Assembly: GCA_032160705.1 (NCBI GenBank)
Contig: JAVHVE010000018.1
Coordinates: forward strand, 1 to 64,000
From: QHXM01 sp032160705
Lineage (GTDB): Bacteria; Acidobacteriota; Blastocatellia; Pyrinomonadales; Pyrinomonadaceae
DNA length: 64,000 nucleotides
Direction of reading: 5' to 3'
The translations under genes and the position numbers were made by a program. Positions 28,008 through 37,213 of this stretch are shown one piece after another. Position 1 is the stretch's first letter, and each line of letters starts with the position of its first letter. The notes under the pieces are model-generated. The model worked only from the letters and a program-made list of their open reading frames with translations. It did no database searches and was not told the origin of the DNA.

Positions 28008-28493
28008 ATGACTTATGACACCATGATTTATGACGCGGTTGATGATGCCTTAAAGCGGATGAAGAAAGTTCGTGGTCGGAAGGCCATAGTTTTATTTTCC
28101 GATGGGTATGGTGCTGGGATTTTTGCTGATGCGAAGCGCAATATACGCGATGCGGAAGAGCAGGACGCTTTGATCTACACTGTGCAGTTTGACACTCTCC
28201 TAAGCAGAGAAAATAATTTAAAGCGAGTTGAAGAGGTGAACAACTACATGAGAGATTTAGCGCAGAAGACCGGCGGACGACATTACCAGGTGGAAAACAT
28301 ATCTGATCTAGGACAAACATTCGGTTTAGTAGCCGACGAACTCCGCCGACAGTACAGCTTAGGTTACTACCCGAAGATGAAATTGGAGGCACGCCAGAGG
28401 CGACAGATCAAAGTAAAAGTCCGCCTGCCGAACTTGGCAGTGCTTGCCCGAGATAGTTACACCGTTGGTAAAGACCGTGCTAAGGGGAATTGA
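28008..28493 (+). pseudogene. VWFA-related protein, 5'-truncated remnant
   Basis: 161 residues matching only the C-terminal half of the VWFA-related proteins common in Acidobacteria: the strand GRKAIVLFSDG, LAQKTGGRHYQVENISDLG, then the end LRRQYSLGYYP with a beta-rich tail. The signal peptide and the first half of the A domain, which carries the MIDAS DxSxS motif, are missing. Only 25 nt separate it from the gene upstream, so the front was probably deleted. A Shine-Dalgarno-like GGTGGGGATGGG before the ATG means it could still be translated. Confidence 0.72.
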
Positions 28494-28570
28494 CAGGCAA
28501 CCGCGTGCGGCGGCAGAATTCGGGCATCAGTCGCCAACAAATTGCTAACCCATTACCTAAAAGCAGCGGT

Positions 28571-28636
28571 AAGTGACAAGTGACGAATGAAAAGTTAGAA
28601 TCTAATCTCTAACTTTTTCACTCGTCACTTGTCATT
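28571..28636. repeat. heptad hairpin element (AAGTGAC class)
   Basis: 29-bp arms (28571-28599 and 28608-28636) with AAGTGAC-AAGTGAC-GAATGAA-AAGTTAG heptads and an 8-nt loop. The right arm ends on the base before the uvrB ATG. Confidence 0.88.
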
Positions 28637-30625
28637 ATGGGATTCAATCTTAAATCAGAATATCAGCCGCAGGGAGACCAGCAGCAGGCGATTGAGGCGC
28701 TTGTGCGCGGTCTCGACGAAGCCGTGAAAAACCAGGTGCTGCTCGGCATCACGGGCTCTGGGAAAACTTTCACCGTCGCCTCCGTCATCCAGCGCACGCA
28801 GCGCCCCACCCTCGTCCTCGCCCACAACAAGACTCTCGCGGCGCAGCTCTACCAGGAATTCAAAACCTTCTTCCCGGAAAACTCGGTCGAGTATTTCGTC
28901 TCTTACTACGACTACTACCAGCCGGAAGCCTACGTCCCTGCCACAGACACGTACATCGAAAAAGACGCGGCGATTAATGATGAGATTGATCGTTTGCGGA
29001 TGTCTGCGACGCGCGCTCTGTTTGAGCGGCGCGACGTAATCGTGGTCGCCTCTGTCTCCTGCATCTACGGCCTCGGCGACCCGGACGCCTACTACGGAAT
29101 GCTGCTTTTCGTCGAGCCGGGGATGAAGATGACGCGCGATGCGCTGCTGCAAAAGCTGGTCGAGTTGCAGTACGAACGCTCTGACGTGGAATTTGACCGT
29201 GGCTCTTTCCGCGTGCGCGGCGATGTCGTGGAGATTTATCCGAGTTATCAGGATCAAGCCTACCGTGTTGAGCTGTGGGGCGACGAAATTGATTCCATCT
29301 CGACGATTGATCCGCTGCTCGGCGAAGTTTTGCACAAGCATACTGCGCGTCTGCCCATCTATCCGAAATCGCACTACGTGATGTCGAAGCCGACCATCAA
29401 GCGCGCCATCAAGACGATCAAAGAAGAATTGGAATGGTGGGAGCCGAAATTGATCCAGGAAGGCAAGCTCGTCGAAGCCCAACGCCTGCACCAGCGCACC
29501 ATGTACGACCTTGAGATGATTAAGGAGATGGGCTTTTGTCGCGGCATCGAAAACTATTCAAGACATCTGACGGGTAAAGCGCCGGGTCAGCCTCCGCCCA
29601 CGCTGCTCGATTATCTCCCGCGCGACACCATCATGGTGATAGACGAATCGCACCAGACCGTCCCGCAGGTCGGCGGCATGTTCAAAGGCGACCAGTCGCG
29701 CAAGCGCACACTGGTTGAGTATGGTTTCCGTCTCCCTTCGGCGATGGACAATCGCCCGCTTAACTTCGAGGAGTTTGAGGCTCGCATCGGGCAGACGATT
29801 TACGTTTCGGCTACGCCCGGTCCCTATGAATTGACGAAGGCTGGCGGTGAAATCGTCGAGCAGATCATCCGTCCGACAGGACTGATGGACCCTGAAGTCG
29901 AAGTGCGACCCGTCCAGGGACAGATTGATAATCTGCTGGAGGAGTGTCGGGTTCGCACCGAACGCAACGAGCGCGTGCTGGTCACAACCCTGACGAAGAA
30001 GATGGCGGAAGATTTGACGGAATACTTCGCGGAAGTCGGCGTGCGTGTCCGCTACCTGCATTCGGACATCGAGACTCTGGAGCGAATTAAAATCCTGCGC
30101 GATCTGCGGCGCGGAGAGTTTGACGTTTTAGTCGGCATCAATCTCTTACGCGAGGGGCTGGATTTGCCGGAAGTCTCGCTCGTCGCAATTCTCGATGCGG
30201 ACAAAGAAGGTTTCCTGCGCTCTGAGCGTTCATTGATTCAGACGATGGGGCGTGCGGCGCGCCACGCCAGCGGTAAGGCGATTCTCTATGCAGACAAGAT
30301 TACGGATTCGATGAAGCGCGCGATAGGTGAGACCGAGCGTCGCCGCACGATTCAGGAAGCCTACAACCTTGAGCATGGCATCACACCAAAAACTATCATC
30401 AAGCCTATCGAAGCAACGCTCGTCACTGCCTATGAAGCAGATTATTTCAAAGTGCCGCTCGATCTGGACGAGTATGCAGACTACACCCGCGAGAACATCA
30501 AAGCGACGATGGCGCGCATGGAAGCAGAGATGCGCGAAGCCGCGCGCCGCTTCGAGTTTGAGCGCGCGGCAGAACTGCGCGACCGCATCAAGTATTTGCG
30601 AGAGCGCGAGCTGGCGATGATCTAA
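28637..30625 (+). CDS. uvrB: excinuclease ABC subunit UvrB
   Basis: 662 residues, full length. Walker A is GITGSGKTFT (about 38-47). The damage-probing beta-hairpin carries YYDYYQPEAYVP. The helicase motif II is VIDESHQT, and motif VI is QTMGRAARH. A C-terminal UVR domain (FEFERAAELRDRIKYLRE) would bind UvrC. UvrB verifies DNA damage delivered by UvrA and loads UvrC for nucleotide excision repair. uvrA and uvrC are not in the window. The gene starts directly at the edge of a hairpin repeat, which would form the leader of any local transcript. Confidence 0.98.
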   Translation: MGFNLKSEYQPQGDQQQAIEALVRGLDEAVKNQVLLGITGSGKTFTVASVIQRTQRPTLVLAHNKTLAAQLYQEFKTFFPENSVEYFVSYYDYYQPEAYVPATDTYIEKDAAINDEIDRLRMSATRALFERRDVIVVASVSCIYGLGDPDAYYGMLLFVEPGMKMTRDALLQKLVELQYERSDVEFDRGSFRVRGDVVEIYPSYQDQAYRVELWGDEIDSISTIDPLLGEVLHKHTARLPIYPKSHYVMSKPTIKRAIKTIKEELEWWEPKLIQEGKLVEAQRLHQRTMYDLEMIKEMGFCRGIENYSRHLTGKAPGQPPPTLLDYLPRDTIMVIDESHQTVPQVGGMFKGDQSRKRTLVEYGFRLPSAMDNRPLNFEEFEARIGQTIYVSATPGPYELTKAGGEIVEQIIRPTGLMDPEVEVRPVQGQIDNLLEECRVRTERNERVLVTTLTKKMAEDLTEYFAEVGVRVRYLHSDIETLERIKILRDLRRGEFDVLVGINLLREGLDLPEVSLVAILDADKEGFLRSERSLIQTMGRAARHASGKAILYADKITDSMKRAIGETERRRTIQEAYNLEHGITPKTIIKPIEATLVTAYEADYFKVPLDLDEYADYTRENIKATMARMEAEMREAARRFEFERAAELRDRIKYLRERELAMI

Positions 30626-30678
30626 GATTCCTTAGAGTTCGATCTCAGCCTTAATGGAAGCGGGTGCGGATAAACTAT

Positions 30679-30745
30679 CCACGAAACCACACAAAACAAC
30701 ACGAAGAAGTCAGAGATGTTCGTGCGGTTTCATGTGGCTTCTTGG
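30679..30745. repeat. period-10 hairpin element (CACGAA class), partly diverged
   Basis: 27-bp arms (30679-30705 and 30719-30745) with about six mismatches; CACGAA-type units spaced 10 nt. The right arm lies inside the first ten codons of the SUMF1-like gene. Confidence 0.72.
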
Positions 30746-31717
30746 ATAGTCAACTCAAGCGCAGTCCTCCCGTGTGCCGTCTCCATCCTGCTCTCACTTC
30801 TCGCCATCAGTTATGCCTGCGGCGGAAGACGTAGCGATGCGACTTCACAGCCAGCACGTGAGAGTTCGCTTCCGCCGTTGAAGTCTTTTCAATTCGACAC
30901 GGTGACGCTTGATACGAATGGGAAGGTGACCAACCGGCGCTCACTTCAGGCGCAATCCTTTACGGAAGATTTGGGCGACGGATTCCAACTTGAAATGGTG
31001 TTGATCCCGGAAGGGACATTCGTGATGGGATCGCCCGCTGGTGAACAGGGGCGATTGTTCACGGAAGACCCGCCGCATCCGGTCACGGTGCAAAAGTTTT
31101 ACATGGGCAAGTTTGAAGTGACGCAGGCAGAGTGGCGTATTGTCGCTAGTTGGCCGAAGATTGAAAGGGAGTTGAATCCAGACCTGTCGTATTTCAAAGG
31201 GGACGATCTGCCGGTCGAGCAAGTCAGTTGGCACGAGGCTCTGGAATTCTGCAAGCGTTTGTCGAAGAAAACTGCGCGAGTGTATCGCTTGCCGAGCGAA
31301 GCTGAATGGGAGTACGCCGCGCGTGCGGGAGAGACGAGGCCGTTTACCTTTGGCGAGGCGATCACACCGGAGATTGTGAATTACAATGGTGATTACCCTG
31401 ACGCGGGCGTGGCCAAAGGAACAAATCGAAAAAGGACGGTGGCGGTTGGGTCGTTAGGCGTAGCGAATGCGTTCGGGTTGTCTGACATGTATGGCAACGT
31501 CGAGGAATGGTGTTTAGACAACTGGCATGATAATTACAACGGAGCGCCGATTGATGGCTCGGCATGGACGAGTGGCGGAGACCCGGAATACCAGGTGTAT
31601 CGCGGGGGTTCATGGTACAGCACGGCCAGCTACTGCCGCTCCGCCCTCCGCAATTGGCTAGGGCCTGAGTACCGCTTCAACGGTATAGGATTTCGCGTGG
31701 TCGCCCAAAGCCTGTAA
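30716..31717 (+). CDS. SUMF1/formylglycine-generating-enzyme-like protein, exported
   Basis: 333 residues. A hydrophobic N-terminal segment (about 16-34) ending ISYACGG is a signal peptide, perhaps with a lipobox. The rest is an FGE-sulfatase (SUMF1) domain: PEGTFVMGSP, RLPSEAEWEYAARAG, GNVEEWCLDNWHD and RGGSWYSTASYCRSALRNW. True formylglycine enzymes use two cysteines in the last motif; only one is seen (SYCRS), so sulfatase activation is doubtful. Many bacterial paralogs have other roles. The ATG and first ten codons lie in a hairpin-repeat arm, so the N-terminus has probably been reshaped by the repeat. Confidence 0.84.
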   Translation: MFVRFHVASWIVNSSAVLPCAVSILLSLLAISYACGGRRSDATSQPARESSLPPLKSFQFDTVTLDTNGKVTNRRSLQAQSFTEDLGDGFQLEMVLIPEGTFVMGSPAGEQGRLFTEDPPHPVTVQKFYMGKFEVTQAEWRIVASWPKIERELNPDLSYFKGDDLPVEQVSWHEALEFCKRLSKKTARVYRLPSEAEWEYAARAGETRPFTFGEAITPEIVNYNGDYPDAGVAKGTNRKRTVAVGSLGVANAFGLSDMYGNVEEWCLDNWHDNYNGAPIDGSAWTSGGDPEYQVYRGGSWYSTASYCRSALRNWLGPEYRFNGIGFRVVAQSL

Positions 31718-31738
31718 AGGAAAGCCGCATTCGCCGTT

Positions 31739-33238
31739 ATGCTGACAAAACAGAAGACGGACGAGATTGAATCTTTCTTCGCCGACTCAAGCAACATGCA
31801 GGGCGGATATGCCGCGAGTGTCGTCTTCCCGGAAACTACTGAGGAAGTCGCTGGCGCATTGGCCGCAGCAACGCGCGAGCGAGTGCCCGTCACGATTGCG
31901 GGAGCAGGCACAGGAATAGTCGGCGGGCGCGTGCCGTTCGGCGGCATCGTCCTGGCAACTGAGCGTCTGAATCGCATTAAAGAGATTGTGCGCGAAGATG
32001 ATGGCGGAGGCTGGGCGATTGCGGAGGCCGGAGTCGTGCTCGCGGATTTTCAGCGGGCTGTCAGCCAGCATGGATTAATCTACCCGCCTGACCCGACCGA
32101 ATGGAGCTGCTATCTTGGCGGGACGGTTGCGACCAACGCCTCTGGAGCGCGGACTTTCAAGTACGGCGCGACGCGAAACTTCGTTCGTCGTCTCAAGATT
32201 GCGCTAAGCCTTGGCGAGGTGATTGATCTACGGCGCGGAGATGTTAAGGCCGACGCCGACGGGATGCTTCATCTTCCACTATCTGGCGGAAAATTCATCG
32301 AAGCGCGCTTGCCTTCATACAGGATGCCGCAGACGCGCAAACAGGCGTCCGGTTACTACGTCGGGGCGGGAATGGATGCCATTGATCTCTTCATCGGGAG
32401 CGAGGGCACGCTCGGCGTCGTCACCGAAATTGAGGCAACACTCCTGCCGCAGCCCGAAGGGGTTTTGAGCGGCATCGTTTTCTTTAAGACGGAAGAAAGC
32501 TTGCTCGCTTTCGTCCATGAAGCACGCGTGGCTTCTCTCCGAACGCGCGAAGAGAAACGCGGCGGCGGAATGGATGCGCGCGCTCTTGAATTCTTCGACG
32601 TAGAATCACTCGGATTGCTGAGAGGTTGCTATCCGCGCATTCCTCAGAAAGCAGCAGGCGCAATCTTCTTCGAGCAGGAGACGAACACGCAAACGGAAGA
32701 GAGCTTACAGGCTGCGTGGCTCGAATTGCTCGAACACCACAGTGCGCTCGCCGATGATTCATGGTTTGCGACCAATGAGCATGACAGGAAGGAATTAAGC
32801 GAGTTCAGGCATCAACTTCCTGTCCTGGTCAACGAATGGCTCGCTCGCCATCACCAGCGGAAGGTCTCAACCGACATGGCCGTGCCCGATGAGGAATTTG
32901 CCGGGATGCTCAGCTTTTACAAAGATAAGCTTCACGCAAGCCATCTCAGCTACGTCATCTTCGGGCACATCGGCGACAATCACGTCCACGTCAACATCAT
33001 GCCGCGCGACGATGAAGAGGCCGCGCGGGCGCGCGAGATTTACTTGCAGTTCATCCGTCGCGCCGTCGAGGTTGGCGGCACAATCTCCGCCGAGCACGGC
33101 ATCGGCAAGCTCAAACGCGATTACCTGCGCGTGCTCTACAGTGAAGAGCATCTGCGCGAGATGGCCGCATTGAAACGCGCCTTCGACCCGGCCTGCATTC
33201 TCGGTCGTGGCAATATCTTCGCAGAGGAATATCTATGA
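31739..33238 (+). CDS. FAD-binding oxidase (GlcD / D-lactate dehydrogenase type)
   Basis: 499 residues. The N-terminal FAD-binding PCMH domain has TIAGAGTGIVGGRVPFGG, GGTVATNASGART and GSEGTLGVVTE. The C-terminal cap carries GHIGDNHVHVNIMP and ISAEHGIGKLKRDYL with the metal/substrate histidines. This is the glycolate oxidase GlcD/D-lactate dehydrogenase (DLD2) group, which oxidises 2-hydroxyacids. No GlcE or GlcF gene is adjacent, so a single-subunit D-2-hydroxyacid dehydrogenase is more likely than glycolate oxidase. The start is 21 nt after the upstream gene, so the two may be co-transcribed. Confidence 0.9.
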   Translation: MLTKQKTDEIESFFADSSNMQGGYAASVVFPETTEEVAGALAAATRERVPVTIAGAGTGIVGGRVPFGGIVLATERLNRIKEIVREDDGGGWAIAEAGVVLADFQRAVSQHGLIYPPDPTEWSCYLGGTVATNASGARTFKYGATRNFVRRLKIALSLGEVIDLRRGDVKADADGMLHLPLSGGKFIEARLPSYRMPQTRKQASGYYVGAGMDAIDLFIGSEGTLGVVTEIEATLLPQPEGVLSGIVFFKTEESLLAFVHEARVASLRTREEKRGGGMDARALEFFDVESLGLLRGCYPRIPQKAAGAIFFEQETNTQTEESLQAAWLELLEHHSALADDSWFATNEHDRKELSEFRHQLPVLVNEWLARHHQRKVSTDMAVPDEEFAGMLSFYKDKLHASHLSYVIFGHIGDNHVHVNIMPRDDEEAARAREIYLQFIRRAVEVGGTISAEHGIGKLKRDYLRVLYSEEHLREMAALKRAFDPACILGRGNIFAEEYL

Positions 33239-33240
33239 GA

Positions 33241-33352
33241 GGCAGGAGACAGAATACAGAAAACAGGAGTCAGAAGGGATAAGGCGGAGAGCCACTTCAG
33301 CGGATTTTCTTTTATTCTGACTCCTGACTTCTGTATTCTGTCTCCTACTTTT
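33241..33352. repeat. heptad hairpin element (CAGAA class), core reversed
   Basis: Heptads CAGGAGA-CAGAATA-CAGAAAA-CAGGAGT-CAGAAGG face TTCTGAC-TCCTGAC-TTCTGTA. The core GGCGGAGAGCC...TTTTCTTTT is in the orientation opposite to 54206 and 63596. It fills the spacer to the aroC ATG. Confidence 0.9.
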
Positions 33353-34522
33353 ATGTTTCGTTTTACTACCGCAGGAGAATCGCACGGAAGCGCGCTTGTC
33401 GCCGTCCTCGAAGGTTTGCCCGCCGGGTTGCCTGTTGATGTCGAGCAGATCAACCGCGAGCTGGAAAGGCGGCAGTGGGGCTACGGGCGCGGCGGTCGGA
33501 TGAAGATCGAGTGCGACCGCGTAGAGATTATGAGCGGCGTGCGTCATGGTCTGACTTTAGGCTCACCGCTCGCCCTGATGATTGAAAATAAGGATTGGGC
33601 AAACTGGACTGAGGTAATGTCGGTTGAGCCTTTCGATATGCCGCCCGAAAAGTCGCGCCGCGTGAAGCGTCCGCGCCCCGGTCATGCAGACCTCGCGGGT
33701 GGGCAAAAGTTCGGCGCGCGAGATTTACGGAACATTCTGGAGCGCGCATCGGCGCGTGAGACTGCGGCGCGCGTCGCCTGCGGAGCACTGGCGAAACAAC
33801 TTCTGGCGGCTTTCGATGTTGAGCTTGTGAGCCACGTGATTCAACTCGGCGGCATCCCCGACAAAGCTTTGGAACTCGCGTGGGATGAAATCGCGGCGAT
33901 ACCGGACGACGCACCGCTGCGCTGCGCTGACCATGAAGCCCAGTCGCGTATGGTCGCGCTGATTGATGAAAAGCGGCACGAAGGCGATACGCTCGGCGGT
34001 ATCTTCGAGGTGGTCGCGCGTGGATTGTTGCCGGGGCTGGGTTCGCACACGGCCTGGGACTTGAAGCTTGACGGGCGATTGGCGCAGGCTGTCATGTCAA
34101 TTCCAGCGGTCAAGGCTGTCGCCATCGGCGCAGGCGCGGAGGCGAGCAATCTTCCCGGCTCGGAAGTCCACGACGAGATCGCTTACGACGAAACGAGCCG
34201 CCAGTTCATACGCCAAACCAACCGCGCCGGTGGACTCGAAGGCGGCATCACCAACGGCGAAGAATTGCGCGTGCGCGGCCACCTCAAGCCCATCTCGACC
34301 CTGCGCCGTGCGCTGCGCTCCGTTGACATAGATACGAAAAAGGAGGAGTCGGCTTCGTTTGAGCGTTCCGATATTACGGCTGTTCCGGCTGCGGGCGTCA
34401 TCGGCGAAGCGATGGTCGCGCTTGTTCTAGCCAGTGCGATGCGCGAGAAATTCGGCGGCGATTCTTTAGGCGAGATGCGACGCAATTTCGACGGCTACAG
34501 GGAGCAGTTGCGAGGATATTGA
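33353..34522 (+). CDS. aroC: chorismate synthase
   Basis: 389 residues. The signatures are GESHGSALVAVLEGLPAGLP at the N-terminus, KRPRPGHADLAGGQKF, RASARETAARVACGA (the arginine-rich FMN/substrate region), and GGLEGGITNGEELRVRGHLKP. The C-terminus carries DITAVPAAGVIGEAM. It converts EPSP to chorismate, the last step of the shikimate pathway, and needs reduced FMN. The ATG abuts a hairpin repeat. No other aro gene is nearby. Confidence 0.97.
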   Translation: MFRFTTAGESHGSALVAVLEGLPAGLPVDVEQINRELERRQWGYGRGGRMKIECDRVEIMSGVRHGLTLGSPLALMIENKDWANWTEVMSVEPFDMPPEKSRRVKRPRPGHADLAGGQKFGARDLRNILERASARETAARVACGALAKQLLAAFDVELVSHVIQLGGIPDKALELAWDEIAAIPDDAPLRCADHEAQSRMVALIDEKRHEGDTLGGIFEVVARGLLPGLGSHTAWDLKLDGRLAQAVMSIPAVKAVAIGAGAEASNLPGSEVHDEIAYDETSRQFIRQTNRAGGLEGGITNGEELRVRGHLKPISTLRRALRSVDIDTKKEESASFERSDITAVPAAGVIGEAMVALVLASAMREKFGGDSLGEMRRNFDGYREQLRGY

Positions 34523-34628
34523 TTCTGGAAAGTGAGTAGATTCCCTATGAGCCTTGCAATCAAAATCAGCATCCTGTGGGGCTTTATCGAGACGCAAGTG
34601 ATTTGATTGCGGATTGAAGAAGAACATG

Positions 34629-34703
34629 AACCACTAAATCACACGAAGAGACACGAAAGAATTGTCCTTACTATTTCGTGTCTCTTCGTGTGATTTAGTG
34701 GTT
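34629..34703. repeat. period-10 hairpin element (CACGAA class), perfect arms
   Basis: Two 30-bp arms (34629-34658 and 34674-34703) are perfect complements around a 15-nt loop. Each arm holds CACTAA/CACGAA units 10 nt apart. It lies between the convergent aroC and DUF1206 genes. The perfect match suggests recent origin or conversion. Confidence 0.92.
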
Positions 34704-34772
34704 AATTCTTCTCCTACTTTCACCTGACTATCACCGGCTAGAATCTCTCCAATGTTTTCCCATTCGCAATGG

Positions 34773-35627
34773 CTAGATTTGGCGATAGCGCGCTTCGACG
34801 AGCATGTAGAAGCCGTAGGCGATGAGTCCGACGGCAACTACGCCGAGCGCCCACGCGCCGTAATAATTCTGGGCGAGTGTGGCGAGCGCTTCGTCCAATC
34901 CTTTGGCCTCGTCCGGGTTGAAGTGCAGCGCGGCCTGGATGACGAAGAATCCGATGATGCAGAAGACCACCCCTCGCGCCGCATAGCCGATGCGCCCGCT
35001 CCACATCGCCCAGTTGTCTTTCGCTTCGTTCATCTCGCCTAATTTAAGCCGCTTGCGAAACTTGGCCTTGATGCCTTTATAGATTTGGTAAAGCCCGAAG
35101 CCGATGACAAATCCTCCGGCGAGAATAATCAGCGTGCGCCCGAACGGAACTTTCATCACGCGGGCAATCCAGAGTTCCTGCGTCTCGCTGCTGCTGTCTG
35201 GCTCATCCACGTCAAACAATATCTTGGCGGCGGTGTAAGCCAATCCCGCATAGACCGCGCCGCTGAAAAAATAGCCGATGCGAACCGTGATTCCTTTCAG
35301 CTTCGTCCCCTTGCGGTCTGTGTCGGCGAGCGCCTGAAGCAAGCGCCAGAGAACATAGCCGATCAGACCGAAGGCAACGGTGATGAGCGCGACTTTGCCG
35401 AAAGATTTCCTCTCGATTTCCTGAAGCGCGCCGCGTACGTCTGTGGTCTCTCCACCGAGGCCAAACGCAGCCATTGTCGCCAGCGCTCCGACGACGATGT
35501 AAACGACTCCCTTCGTCGCGTATCCGAAGCGCGCGATCCGCTCCGTCCACGGGCTGGCCGCGACATCATCAATAACTTCTTCCGCCTGTTGCTTCACGCT
35601 CTTACCCGACGAGTTGTTCTTTCCCAT
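34773..35627 (-). CDS. DUF1206 membrane protein
   Basis: 284 residues from the chosen start. Three repeated units of two transmembrane helices each follow a soluble N-terminal segment, with DUF1206-like motifs RFGYATKGVVYIVVGALA, RIGYFFSGAVYAGLAYTA and RIGYAARGVVFCIIGFF at the start of each repeat. Function of the family is unknown; it is an inner-membrane protein. The start at 35627 is preferred over a GTG at 35648 because AAGGGG lies just upstream. It is convergent with aroC. Confidence 0.85.
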   Translation of the reverse strand: MGKNNSSGKSVKQQAEEVIDDVAASPWTERIARFGYATKGVVYIVVGALATMAAFGLGGETTDVRGALQEIERKSFGKVALITVAFGLIGYVLWRLLQALADTDRKGTKLKGITVRIGYFFSGAVYAGLAYTAAKILFDVDEPDSSSETQELWIARVMKVPFGRTLIILAGGFVIGFGLYQIYKGIKAKFRKRLKLGEMNEAKDNWAMWSGRIGYAARGVVFCIIGFFVIQAALHFNPDEAKGLDEALATLAQNYYGAWALGVVAVGLIAYGFYMLVEARYRQI

Positions 35628-36031
35628 ACACCCCTTGATTCGCTCCACTCAAATAGATTCCCGCTCTCGACATCATCATACCGGAACGCACGGCAAAGCA
35701 GGAGTCAGGAGTCAGAATTCAGAATCTAGAATGAAAGGCCGAACGCACTTCTTCTGATTTTCTTTTCTTCTGACTCCTGACTCCTGACTTCTGTATTCTG
35801 CTCTTAGTGTCCCGTTTTTACTCCATCAGTGCTGCCATGCGTGCAGCAGCAGTTTTACCTCAAGCGAAATAATTTTATAGCGAGCAATGAGCTGCTCATC
35901 TACGGAACAGCTTTGAAGAGGCGCGTTTGTTCGTTGAATTCACCTGCGGCGCGTCACAGTCATCTTGTCCAGGCTGAGCGGAACACCTCTTGCTGAATAG
36001 GCTGTCGTGATAAAAAAGGAGGCCGTTCGTT
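35628..36031. other. 404-nt divergent intergenic region
   Basis: It contains the hairpin repeat at 35697-35803. The rest (35804-36031) holds no gene I can support and no clear promoter match; it should carry promoters for the divergent DUF1206 and methyltransferase genes. Confidence 0.5.
35697..35803. repeat. heptad hairpin element (CAGAA class)
   Basis: CAGGAGT-CAGGAGT-CAGAATT-CAGAATC heptads on the left and TTCTGAC-TCCTGAC-TCCTGAC-TTCTGTA on the right. The core (GGCCGAACGCAC...GATTTTCTTTTC) is a diverged version of the reversed core. Confidence 0.87.
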
Positions 36032-37030
36032 ATGGCGTTTGAAGCCCGGCTCTTTAGCAAGAGTAGGTTTAGAAAATATCAGCACTGCATGAAGTTGATT
36101 GAAGCCAATTCTCAATTCGCTCCGCTGTGGGAGAGACTTTGCCTCGCGCTCTACATCAGCACGGGGCCGCCGCTTGCTAAATTATTCGGCGTTGACGCCT
36201 ACTCGATGTGGGCGCGAGCTGACCAGATCATCGCGGACGTTCTTGCAGTCACACAATCAGAGCCGGAAGAGATTGCGCGCCTGCTTCGTCGCTACATCAG
36301 GCTGCGAAGAGGCGTAGACGATCACCTGCCGTTTGACGAAGCGTGCGAGCGGATTTACGACCAATCTTTCTATCCGGTAGTCACACATTTCACCTACGCT
36401 TTGCAGCCTTCGGCGACCGCGCGGCTAAATTTCGTTAAAGAGATTGTCCGGGCAATCCCCGCCCAGCGTGCAAGCGTTGCTGATTTGGGATGCGGGTCAG
36501 GCGTGATCCTGAGCGAGATTTTGATGATGAAACCGCTCTGGACGGGACGAGGCCTGGACATTAGCCATGAGGCCGTCAATTACGCGCGCCGCCTCGCCAC
36601 GCACAAGCGTGTTGCCGAGCGTGCGGATTTTCGCGCAGGCAACGTGACACGTTTGCCCTACGCCGACCAATCCCTGAATCTCATCATTGCTTCAGAGATC
36701 ATCGAACACATGCCTGAGCCTGCGATTGTGGTCAGTGAGATCGCGCGGGTACTCAAACCGGGCGGGCAACTTATTTTGACCATGCCGCTTGAGAGCCACA
36801 CGCCCGGCCACATTCACACCTTGAGCAGCCGGGAAGATTTACGCGCGCTGTGCGAACGGGCTGGCTTGAAGATTCGTCGTCTCGAACCCCGCTGGCATTT
36901 CGGCTTTGGCGATGACCGCAGGCACGTCTTCGCGCTCGCTGAAGCAGGGCGCGCAAACTCAAGCGATTTTGTCTCACCCGATGCCGTCCACAGCTTCTCG
37001 GCTGCGAACCTTGAGCCGGAGACCATTTAG
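36032..37030 (+). CDS. class I SAM-dependent methyltransferase
   Basis: 332 residues. The Rossmann-like core is in the second half: motif I VADLGCGSGVI (about 149-159), an acidic residue in GRGLDISHEAVNYARR, and the post-motif SLNLIIASEIIEHMPEP, followed by VLKPGGQLILTMPL. This is the Methyltransf_11/25 pattern. The N-terminal 130 residues are helical and do not match a family I know. A good Shine-Dalgarno (GGAGG, 9 nt) supports the start. The substrate is unknown. Confidence 0.86.
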   Translation: MAFEARLFSKSRFRKYQHCMKLIEANSQFAPLWERLCLALYISTGPPLAKLFGVDAYSMWARADQIIADVLAVTQSEPEEIARLLRRYIRLRRGVDDHLPFDEACERIYDQSFYPVVTHFTYALQPSATARLNFVKEIVRAIPAQRASVADLGCGSGVILSEILMMKPLWTGRGLDISHEAVNYARRLATHKRVAERADFRAGNVTRLPYADQSLNLIIASEIIEHMPEPAIVVSEIARVLKPGGQLILTMPLESHTPGHIHTLSSREDLRALCERAGLKIRRLEPRWHFGFGDDRRHVFALAEAGRANSSDFVSPDAVHSFSAANLEPETI

Positions 37031-37213
37031 CCTGAATCCCGCTAAATCGCAGCCCCTGCCGGGGCTATGGCAACGCGCCAGCCATACATTGCTTCCAAAG
37101 CTGTCTTCGGCTGGCGTGGCTGCGGCATTTGTCGTAAAATCAAGGCATCAAGTTGGGCTTCACGGGCGCACAAAAGACGCGCTTATGGCCTGGCATCGAG
37201 AAGGAAAAGCAAG

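Noticed and set aside
35085..35729. 214-codon + strand ORF opposite the DUF1206 gene
   Set aside because: It overlaps a membrane protein with clear repeated helices on the other strand and ends in repeat DNA.
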